Shown: piece after piece, positions 1-6,134 of the stretch
How the letters are laid out: every line of letters starts with the position of its first letter
Numbering within the stretch: position 1 is the first letter of the stretch
Assembly: GCA_045580105.1 (NCBI GenBank)
Contig: JAZNNH010000053.1
Span: 1-6,134, forward strand
Direction: 5' to 3'
Source of the DNA: RGIG5579 sp045580105
Lineage (GTDB): Bacteria > Bacillota > Clostridia > Oscillospirales > SIG627
Length of the DNA stretch: 6,134 nt
Program-made: the position numbers and the translations under genes
Notes under the pieces: model-generated
What the model was told of the DNA's origin: nothing
The model's database searches: none
The model's input: the letters and a program-made list of their open reading frames with translations, nothing else

Positions 1-1775
1 TCAATGTCAAGATTCATCAAAATAAATCTTGCAGCATTCCAAATCTTGTTGGCAAAGTTACGCGCCGATTCAATTCGTTCGTCGGAAAAACGCATGTCGT
101 TTCCGGGAGAGTTGTTACTTGCCAAAGCAAAACGAAGGGCATCGGCACCGTATTGATCGATGATTTCGAGCGGGTCGATTCCGTTTCCGAGGGATTTTGA
201 CATTTTTCTGCCTTGGGCATCTCTGACAAGACCGTGGATCAACACGTCGGAAAAGGGTTTTTCTCCCATGTATTCCAGACCGGAAAAGATCATACGGGAA
301 ACCCAGAAGGTGATGATGTCGTAGCCCGTAACGAGCGTACTTGTGGGATAAAAACGTTTCAGATCTTCCGTCTGCTTCGGCCATCCGAGCGTTGAGAAAG
401 GCCAAAGGGCAGAGGAGAACCAAGTGTCCAGCGTATCGGGATCTTGGCGCATTTCTTTTCCGCATTTGGGACAGGTTGCCGCCTTTTCTTTGGTGACAAC
501 GATTTCGCCGCAGTCATCGCAGTAGAAAGCGGGAATGCGGTGTCCCCACCAAAGCTGACGGGAGATACACCAGTCGCGGATGTTTCTCATCCAGTGGAAA
601 TAGTTTTTGCTGAAACGGTCGGGAATGAAACGAACGTCACCGTTTTCCACAGCTTCGATCGCGGGCTTGGCAAGCGGTTCCATTTTCACAAACCACTGCA
701 AAGAAACGCGGGGCTCGACCGTAGTTCCGCAACGATAGCAAGTGCCGACGTTGTGGCTGTAATCCTCGGTTTTGATGAGAAAACCTTCTTGTTCCAGATC
801 AGCTACAATTGCCTTGCGGGCTTCAAAACGGTCCATACCGGCATATTTGGGATAATCGTCGCAGATCTTTGCATCCGGAGTCATACAGGTGATGACCGGC
901 AAATCGTGACGCTTACCGACTTCAAAGTCGTTCGGGTCGTGAGCGGGGGTGATCTTTACGACACCGGTTCCGAAATCCATTTCGACGTAGTCATCGGCAA
1001 CAACGGGAATCTCTCTGCCGACAAGAGGCAGAATCAAGGTTTTTCCGACCAAATGACGGTAACGATCGTCGTTGGGGTTGACGGCAACCGCGGTATCACC
1101 GAGAAGGGTTTCGGGTCTGGTGGTAGCAAGCTCCAGATAGCCGGAACCGTCCTTGAGAGGATAGCGAAGATGCCAGAAATGACCGGCCTGATCTTCGTAT
1201 TCCACTTCGGCATCGGAAATGGAGGTCAGACAGTGCGGACACCAGTTGATGATTCTTTCACCGCGGTAAATCAGTCCTTTTTCATAAAGACGGACAAAGA
1301 CTTCCTTGACGGCATCTGAGCATCCTTCGTCCATGGTAAAGCGCTCTCTGGACCAGTCGCAGGAAGAACCCATTTTTTTGAGCTGAGAGATGATTCTTCC
1401 GCCGTACTGCTCTTTCCACTTCCAAGCACGCTCCAAAAAGCCGTCACGGCCGATGTCATCTTTCGATACGCCTTCTTTGCGCATTGCTTCCACGATTTTT
1501 GCTTCGGTAGCAATGGAGGCATGGTCGGTACCGGGAAGCCAAAGGGTACAAAATCCGCGCATTCTCTTGTAGCGGATCAAGATGTCCTGAAGGGTGTTAT
1601 CCAAAGCATGACCCATGTGAAGCTGTCCTGTGATGTTGGGCGGGGGGATCACAATGGTATAAGAGGGTGCCTTGGAGGCGGGATCCGGCGCAAAATAACC
1701 CTTTTCGCACCACTGGTTGTAGATGCGATCTTCAAACATTTTGGGATTATAATTTTTTTCCAATAGTTCAGCCAT
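1..1775 (-). CDS. valS: Valyl-tRNA synthetase (class Ia), 3' end outside window
   Basis: Charges tRNA-Val with valine in the cytoplasm, using ATP, and hydrolyses mischarged Thr-tRNA-Val. The visible 591 residues start with MAELLEKNYNPKMFEDRIY. Class I signatures are PPPNITGQLHMGH (residues 44-56, HIGH-like motif HMGH 53-56), GTDHAS (82-87), DWCISRQLWWGHRIP (401-415) and KMSKS (524-528), followed by the SPGND and NFANKIWNAARF motifs typical of ValRS. The inserted CP1 editing domain shows TTRPET (218-223) and AHDPNDFE (278-285), whose Asp280 is the expected editing residue. Four CxxC knuckles, CPHC 179-182, CYRC 346-349, CDDC 419-422 and CPKC 435-438, look like two zinc sites. The usual length is about 880 residues, so roughly 290 C-terminal residues (anticodon binding, tRNA-contacting coiled coil) lie beyond position 1. 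The ATG at 1775 is preceded by AGAGGT at good spacing. It is divergent from the glucan synthase gene and intact throughout. IleRS and LeuRS are excluded by the valine-type motifs. Confidence 0.98.
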   Translation of the reverse strand, partial: MAELLEKNYNPKMFEDRIYNQWCEKGYFAPDPASKAPSYTIVIPPPNITGQLHMGHALDNTLQDILIRYKRMRGFCTLWLPGTDHASIATEAKIVEAMRKEGVSKDDIGRDGFLERAWKWKEQYGGRIISQLKKMGSSCDWSRERFTMDEGCSDAVKEVFVRLYEKGLIYRGERIINWCPHCLTSISDAEVEYEDQAGHFWHLRYPLKDGSGYLELATTRPETLLGDTAVAVNPNDDRYRHLVGKTLILPLVGREIPVVADDYVEMDFGTGVVKITPAHDPNDFEVGKRHDLPVITCMTPDAKICDDYPKYAGMDRFEARKAIVADLEQEGFLIKTEDYSHNVGTCYRCGTTVEPRVSLQWFVKMEPLAKPAIEAVENGDVRFIPDRFSKNYFHWMRNIRDWCISRQLWWGHRIPAFYCDDCGEIVVTKEKAATCPKCGKEMRQDPDTLDTWFSSALWPFSTLGWPKQTEDLKRFYPTSTLVTGYDIITFWVSRMIFSGLEYMGEKPFSDVLIHGLVRDAQGRKMSKSLGNGIDPLEIIDQYGADALRFALASNNSPGNDMRFSDERIESARNFANKIWNAARFILMNLDI

Positions 1776-1780
1776 AATAA

Positions 1781-1786
1781 ACCTCT
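1781..1786 (-). promoter_or_regulatory. Ribosome binding site of valS
   Basis: On the minus strand this reads AGAGGT, with five bases before the ATG at 1775. It fixes the start at 1775; the next in-frame Met (residue 13) has no comparable site. Confidence 0.75.
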
Positions 1787-1825
1787 GATTTTTTTGTTGA
1801 ATTTACATTCAAAATATATCACTTT

Positions 1826-1854
1826 ATTCTACTCTAAAAAACAAAAAAAAGCAA
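1826..1854 (-). promoter_or_regulatory. Candidate sigma-A promoter of valS
   Basis: Minus-strand TTGCTT (1854-1849) and TAGAAT (1831-1826) are separated by exactly 17 bp. The -10 matches the consensus at 5 of 6 positions; the -35 only has the TTG core. The spacer is mostly two T runs. The predicted start is near 1819, giving a leader of about 40 nt. An alternative lies slightly downstream: TGaTATATT (minus strand, -10 at 1818-1813) is an extended -10 with only a T run at the -35 position. Either would give a short leader with no room for a riboswitch. The call is inferred from sequence match only. Confidence 0.45.
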
Positions 1855-1872
1855 GTGTTTTTGCCGATTTGA

Positions 1873-1901
1873 GCGGAATTTGCATACCGCAGCATGTTGC
1901 T
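1873..1901. promoter_or_regulatory. Repeat cluster between the divergent promoters, possible operator
   Basis: Three small symmetric elements overlap here. AGCA-TGT-TGCT (1891-1901) is a perfect 4-bp inverted repeat with a 3-base centre. GCGG (1873-1876) pairs with CCGC (1887-1890) across ten bases. TTTGCATA at 1879-1886 recurs at 1901-1908, offset 22 bp or about two helical turns. The cluster sits on the candidate -35/-10 region of the plus-strand gene, where a repressor would act. Each element is short enough to arise by chance, and no known regulator site is recognised. Confidence 0.25.
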
Positions 1902-1910
1902 TTGCATAAT
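1880..1910 (+). promoter_or_regulatory. Weak candidate promoter of the cyclic glucan synthase gene
   Basis: CATAAT (1905-1910) matches a sigma-A -10 at 5 of 6 positions. The best partner is TTGCAT (1880-1885), with a long 19-bp spacer and only the TTG core. A TG pair directly abuts the -10, but without the single-base gap a true extended -10 needs. Transcription would start near 1917, leaving a leader of about 20 nt, just enough for the ribosome site. The poor -35 suggests low basal or regulated expression. Confidence 0.3.
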
Positions 1911-1922
1911 AGTAAAAAAAAC

Positions 1923-1931
1923 GGAAGGAAA
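1923..1931 (+). promoter_or_regulatory. Ribosome binding site of the cyclic glucan synthase gene
   Basis: GGAAGGAAA contains an AAGGA core at 1925-1929, six bases before the ATG at 1936. It decides the start over the in-frame ATG at 1894, which is preceded by CATACCGCAGC with no purine-rich site. The in-frame TGA at 1870 rules out any start further upstream. Confidence 0.75.
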
Positions 1932-1935
1932 AGAT

Positions 1936-4900
1936 ATGCTGAGCGAAGAACTGAAAAACACATTTTTATCGGATTCCTTTGATGATTTGGAATGCGTTTC
2001 TGCAAAGAAGTTGAAACGATCCTTAAAGCGCACCTTGAATATGATCGCGCAAGCGGAAAAGTCGGTGCCTCGGACAGATGCCGCAGCTGTTTGGCTGAAG
2101 GAAAATGCACCGATTTTACTCGACGGGATGAAATCGATCGATTGGAAAAATTTTTTCTGCAGAAAGGACATCTTTTTTTCGATTGAAAAATTGGTTCAAT
2201 GTTCTTCCTTTGAGGCAAAAAGGGAAGAGCTGATCGCGTTTTTTGAGCTTCTTGACAAGAAAATCGGCTTCGTCGAACAAGAACTTGCTTCTCTGCGCAG
2301 TGTATTTTTGCTTTGCATCACAACAAGCATCCGAAACAGTGTGGAAAATAACCTTGTCGACATTGATCGCTGTTTTACGCTGTTTCATCGAATCAAATCA
2401 GAGGATTTTGAGTATTTTGCTACCGTATTTTCTCCGATCGAACGGATGTTTCGTTTTGATCCTGCCGGCGTTTATCCCTCGATGACACGCCAATCCCAAC
2501 GGTTATATAGAAGTCGCCTGATTTCGGAGGCGAAGAAGAAACATGTGGATCCGGTGAAGCTAGCAAAAGAAAAATTGCAAGAAGCAAACAAAAATGGGGA
2601 ACATATCGGTTTCTATCTCGTTGAAAAAAAGCGAAAATGTAAACCGATCTGTTTTTCTTTTGTCCTCTTTTTTCTGCTTTTCATTGAGGTTTTGATCCTG
2701 TTCCCAAGCAAATTTCTTGCCCTAATACTGGCGCTCCCTCTCTACTTTTTTTGCAAACGATTGGTGGAGTATATTGCATCTCTTTTGACAAAGCCGGAAA
2801 TCTTGCCCTCCGTTAAGATTGACAAAGTGGGAAGCGATCAAAAGACCTGCGTCGTGATTGCCGGACTTGTCACAAGCAAAATTGACGTTGACAATTTATG
2901 TGAGAAGCTTTTCGAATACCAAATCAACAATGCCAATCCCGACGATCAACTGTATTTCGGGGTTTTGTGTGACTTGAAGGAAAGCAAAAAGAAGGTCTTA
3001 AAAGAAGATCGGGAACTGATTGCATATTTGGATGAAAAAATCGCTCAGATGAATCGCGAGAGGGAAGTGTTTTTTGCCGTTCTGAGGAAACGTGTGTTTC
3101 ACGAATCAGAAGAAAAATGGGTCGGCTATGAACGAAAACGCGGTGCCATTGAGGAATTGATCGGCTATCTTTGCGGGAATGCGTGGAAAGGGGCGTATTT
3201 GTTCGGTGTCACCAAAGAAATTGTAGGTTCCGTTTTTCTCATTACCTTGGATGCGGATACCCGCCTTTCCATTGGACAGGCAAAGCGCTTGATCGGTGTG
3301 GCTTCCCACCCCTTAAACAGACCTGTAATCGGAACGCGGGAAGGCAGAAAGCTTGTGGTATCCGGATACGGCGTTTTGCAGCCAACGATCGTGACCTCCC
3401 TGCAGGAGAAAATTGTAACGCCGTTTGGGAAAATTTACGGAAACGGAAGCGGCGATCTTTTATATGCAAGCGCTGGCTTTGATCTGATGCAATCCTTCTA
3501 TCAAGAGGGGAATTTCTGCGGAAAAGGTCTGATCGATGTCAAAGCGTATCAAGAAATCCTACCCGGTCAAATTCCGGAACAAAGGATTCTCAGCCATGAT
3601 ATGCCCGAGGGCGCGATGCTCCGATCCGCTCTTGTAGTCAATGAATATTTTTCGGATTCCAACCCACAAAACACCATCAGCTTTTATAAACGGCAACATC
3701 GCTGGATTCGGGGCGATATCCAAAATCTTTTGATTTTGAGAAAACTGCGTGGTTTTCGAAAATTTTTTGCGATTGAAAACATTCTCTCATATCTGGTTGC
3801 CTTCTTTGAATATTCAGCTCTTGTTGCTTCCTCGTTTTTCGGACCGACGCAGGGACTTGTTTGTGCTTTGCTGATTCTTCTGTTTCATGCCGAACACCTT
3901 CTGTTTACCGCTTCCAACGTCTTGCTCAGCGGAAATCTGTCTATCGTATTTCGCCATTTTTCTACCAAAATGAGAAATCTGTTTTTGAACGGATTTTATC
4001 AATGGATTCTGTCGCTTGGTGCGATTGTTCAGGAAACGGTTTGGTTTTTGGATGCCATAGTCAAAGCGCTGTATCGTATGCTTATTTCAAAAAAGAAACT
4101 GTTGGAATGGCAGGTGTATTCACCGATCTCATCTGACAAACCGTTTTTCTTTTTCTTGCTCGGTTTTCTTTTGTCGTGGCTTTCTGTTTTTCTGGCGAAC
4201 AACCCCATCACCCGTTTGATTTTTTTACTTTGTGCTCTGTTTCCTTTTGTTTCTCTGCATCTATCAACGCCCTATCAGTTACAATCCGGATTTTCGGATG
4301 CGGAGAAAGAATTCCTGAAAGAAAAAGCAAAAAAAGAGTTTTTGTTTTTCAAGGAATGCGTTGGCGAGCATACGGCTCATTTGCCGCCGGATAACATTCA
4401 GCTTGAGCCGACCGAAAAAATTGCGATGCGCACCTCTCCTACCAACATCGGTTTGTATCTTGCAACTTTGGCAGCTGCAAAAGAATTGGAATTTTTAACG
4501 GACAAAGACTTGATGGAACGCGCAAAGCAAAGTCTTGCTTCGATTGAAAAGCTGGAACGTTGGAACGGTCATCTCTATAACTGGTACGATTTGAAAACGC
4601 TGGAGGTGATCGGTGAGCGCTTCGTTTCTACGGTTGATAGCGGAAACTATATTGCAGGGCTTATCGTTTTACTGCAAACGGTCAAGGACCTTAACGTGGA
4701 TGAAAAGGAAAAAAACGCGCTTGTTGAAACACTGGAAAGTGAAATCGCCAAGACCGATTTTTTTGCTTTGTATCAGCCGGAAAAGAATTTGTTTCGAGTC
4801 GGAATTTTTCCGGATAATACGCACCACACATCTTCTCATTACGACCTTTTTATGAGCGAAGCGAGAATCACCGGCTATCTTGCCATCGCACTTGGAAATG

Positions 4901-6134
4901 TACCGGTTCATCATTGGAAGTGCTTGTCAAGACCGCTTTTGTCCTTTCGCGGTCGGGTGGGAATCGGCTCTTGGTCCGGAACGGCATTTGAATATTTTAT
5001 GGCTCCTTTGTTTTTGCCGGTCATTGAGAATTCGCTGGAGGATGAAACACTTGAATATGCGCTTTATTCGCAAATGTCATATGATGTTAAGGTAACACCG
5101 AAAAAAAGCGTTTTCGGAATCAGTGAAAGCGGATATTCTCTGACGGATAGCGCTGACAATTATCAATATAAGGCGTTTGGAGTTCCGTATCTTTCGATTC
5201 AGCCGAATCAAAATCAAACAAAGGTCATCGCGCCCTACGCCTCGTTTTTGATGCTGGAGAGGCAGAATCGTGCGGTGATTTCCAATTTAAAAACACTTTC
5301 CGAAATCGGAATGGAGGGAGATTTCGGCTATTTTGAGGCGTGCGAATTTCATTCTCATTTTATCGGTGACTATTCCATCGTGCGGTCTTTTATGTCGCAT
5401 CACAAGGGAATGAGTGTTTTGGCTTTGGCAAATGCGATTTGTGACAAAGTCATTCAAAAGAGATTTCTTTCGTTTGATTATTTTCAATCCAAAACCCAGC
5501 TTTTGGCAGAACGCTTCCCCTTGGAAGGAAAGGTGTTAAAAAAGAAAAAGCAAAGCATTTCCGGCTCTTCCGATCAAGGTCGTGATTTCGAACTGAAAAC
5601 GGAATATGAAATTCAAAAACAGGGGGATCAGTCCCATCTGATCACTGACGGTAAACTTGCACTTTTGTCATCCACCGACGGCTTTGCGCGGCTTCTTTGG
5701 CACGGAATGGATCTGTTCAACCCGCAAACATCGGGACTTCGGCTGAACATGAAAATCGGAGATCACACGTTTTGTTTGCCGGGGGATGAAAGCGAAAAAA
5801 GCAAGGTGGTTTTCGGTGTTGATTTCGTCGAATATACCTTCTATGTGAAAAAAACGCAGATTCACTGGAAACTGGAACTGATGAGCTCTTCAGGAGCGGT
5901 GCTGTGTCACCTGAAGATTAACGGGCATCCCGGTCCGTGTACGGCATCGATCGAATTTGACACCGTGATGCAAAAGCTCGGCGATTTTGAATCGCACCCT
6001 GCGTTTCATGCCTTATCGCTGGAAGCGACGATGGACGAAGCTCACTTTATGATTCGCAAAAGGGGAGTCGAGCAGCATCGCTATCTTCATTTTCATTCCG
6101 ATCAAAACTTTCGCGCGAGCGTTCAAAAAAAGCC
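1936..6134 (+). CDS. ndvB: Cyclic beta-1,2-glucan synthase (NdvB/ChvB/Cgs family), 3' end outside window
   Basis: Predicted inner-membrane enzyme polymerising UDP-glucose into beta-1,2-glucan and closing it into a ring. Residues 1-230 form the family's N-terminal module, ending in DPAGVYPSMT (175-184) and HIGFYLV (223-229). Membrane segments lie near 239-255, 258-274, 617-633, 638-652, 737-753 and 758-774, matching the six known for Brucella Cgs. The GT84 domain (about 300-600) has ERKRG (399-403), LDADTRL with DxD at 439-441, HPLNRP (458-463), GKG (529-531), LSHDMPEG (552-559) and RQHRWIRGD (586-594). The GH189-type cyclization domain (about 800-1195) has RTSPTNIGLY (832-841), GHLYNWYD (878-885), STVDSGN (898-904), YDLFMSEAR (969-977), SWSGTAFEY (1012-1020), GISESGY (1061-1067) and SHHKGMS (1154-1160). 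Residues from about 1230 on begin the GH94-related half (beta-sandwich, HPAF 1335-1338). Family members reach about 2800 residues, so the GH94 catalytic part lies downstream. The reading frame is intact. Family assignment is firm; cyclic product and activity are inferred. Confidence 0.92.
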   Translation, partial: MLSEELKNTFLSDSFDDLECVSAKKLKRSLKRTLNMIAQAEKSVPRTDAAAVWLKENAPILLDGMKSIDWKNFFCRKDIFFSIEKLVQCSSFEAKREELIAFFELLDKKIGFVEQELASLRSVFLLCITTSIRNSVENNLVDIDRCFTLFHRIKSEDFEYFATVFSPIERMFRFDPAGVYPSMTRQSQRLYRSRLISEAKKKHVDPVKLAKEKLQEANKNGEHIGFYLVEKKRKCKPICFSFVLFFLLFIEVLILFPSKFLALILALPLYFFCKRLVEYIASLLTKPEILPSVKIDKVGSDQKTCVVIAGLVTSKIDVDNLCEKLFEYQINNANPDDQLYFGVLCDLKESKKKVLKEDRELIAYLDEKIAQMNREREVFFAVLRKRVFHESEEKWVGYERKRGAIEELIGYLCGNAWKGAYLFGVTKEIVGSVFLITLDADTRLSIGQAKRLIGVASHPLNRPVIGTREGRKLVVSGYGVLQPTIVTSLQEKIVTPFGKIYGNGSGDLLYASAGFDLMQSFYQEGNFCGKGLIDVKAYQEILPGQIPEQRILSHDMPEGAMLRSALVVNEYFSDSNPQNTISFYKRQHRWIRGDIQNLLILRKLRGFRKFFAIENILSYLVAFFEYSALVASSFFGPTQGLVCALLILLFHAEHLLFTASNVLLSGNLSIVFRHFSTKMRNLFLNGFYQWILSLGAIVQETVWFLDAIVKALYRMLISKKKLLEWQVYSPISSDKPFFFFLLGFLLSWLSVFLANNPITRLIFLLCALFPFVSLHLSTPYQLQSGFSDAEKEFLKEKAKKEFLFFKECVGEHTAHLPPDNIQLEPTEKIAMRTSPTNIGLYLATLAAAKELEFLTDKDLMERAKQSLASIEKLERWNGHLYNWYDLKTLEVIGERFVSTVDSGNYIAGLIVLLQTVKDLNVDEKEKNALVETLESEIAKTDFFALYQPEKNLFRVGIFPDNTHHTSSHYDLFMSEARITGYLAIALGNVPVHHWKCLSRPLLSFRGRVGIGSWSGTAFEYFMAPLFLPVIENSLEDETLEYALYSQMSYDVKVTPKKSVFGISESGYSLTDSADNYQYKAFGVPYLSIQPNQNQTKVIAPYASFLMLERQNRAVISNLKTLSEIGMEGDFGYFEACEFHSHFIGDYSIVRSFMSHHKGMSVLALANAICDKVIQKRFLSFDYFQSKTQLLAERFPLEGKVLKKKKQSISGSSDQGRDFELKTEYEIQKQGDQSHLITDGKLALLSSTDGFARLLWHGMDLFNPQTSGLRLNMKIGDHTFCLPGDESEKSKVVFGVDFVEYTFYVKKTQIHWKLELMSSSGAVLCHLKINGHPGPCTASIEFDTVMQKLGDFESHPAFHALSLEATMDEAHFMIRKRGVEQHRYLHFHSDQNFRASVQKK

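Noticed and set aside
444..1319. A 291-residue open frame on the plus strand, antisense to valS
   Set aside because: It lies wholly inside valS in an opposing frame. It has no ribosome site, its translation shows no recognisable family, and the minus-strand frame over the same bases gives textbook ValRS motifs.
1836..1850. A-rich run that reads as a T run on the minus strand, considered as an intrinsic terminator
   Set aside because: There is no GC-rich hairpin adjacent to it, and both flanking genes start here rather than end. It is better explained as the spacer of the valS promoter.
1894..1896. Upstream in-frame ATG as an alternative start of the synthase gene
   Set aside because: It has no Shine-Dalgarno sequence, lies before the candidate -10 element, and would add 14 residues unlike the family; the ATG at 1936 has a good ribosome site.
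1824..2218. Minus-strand open frames of about 115-129 codons overlapping the intergenic region and the start of the synthase gene
   Set aside because: They cover the valS promoter and the 5' end of a clearly coding plus-strand gene, read as low-complexity Ser/Phe/Lys-rich peptides, and resemble no known protein.
3171..3482. A 103-residue plus-strand frame inside the synthase gene
   Set aside because: It is a shifted-frame shadow over the GT84 catalytic motifs (DxD, HPLNRP); the main frame explains this sequence fully.
1936..6134. Possible frameshift or pseudogene, considered because long membrane genes often decay
   Set aside because: Codon-by-codon reading from 1936 to 6133 gave one uninterrupted frame with all expected domain motifs in order.

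Overview
The window suggests a Gram-positive bacterium of the Clostridia, possibly a gut-type Oscillospiraceae/Ruminococcaceae relative. The evidence is a purine-rich Shine-Dalgarno in front of each gene, moderate to low GC, a valyl-tRNA synthetase of Bacillus/Clostridium type with two zinc-knuckle pairs, and an AT-rich second gene. Genus cannot be decided from this sequence, and the phylum call is inference.

Layout: two large genes diverge from a 160-bp intergenic region, and both run off the window. On the minus strand, 1-1775 encodes the first 591 residues of valyl-tRNA synthetase (valS), a housekeeping enzyme. It has the HIGH-like and KMSKS catalytic signatures, the CP1 editing domain and four CxxC knuckles, and lacks only the C-terminal anticodon-binding and coiled-coil part. 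On the plus strand, 1936-6134 encodes the first 1399 residues of a very large membrane enzyme of the cyclic beta-1,2-glucan synthase family (NdvB/ChvB/Cgs). Present in order are the conserved N-terminal module, two membrane segments, the GT84 glycosyltransferase domain, four more membrane segments, the GH189-type cyclization domain, and the start of the GH94-related C-terminal half. I translated both genes codon by codon across the window and found no internal stop and no frameshift.

The intergenic region (1776-1935) holds both ribosome binding sites, a plausible sigma-A promoter for valS, a weaker one for the synthase gene, and a small cluster of repeats between them that could be an operator. 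It is too short for a T-box leader in front of valS, and none is visible.

The two genes have no evident functional link; divergence from a shared spacer is the only connection seen. I found no RNA genes, mobile elements, CRISPR arrays or terminators. The most notable item is a cyclic-glucan synthase, with all catalytic motifs of the visible part in place, in what looks like a Gram-positive genome. The family itself is known, so I do not claim a new system here.
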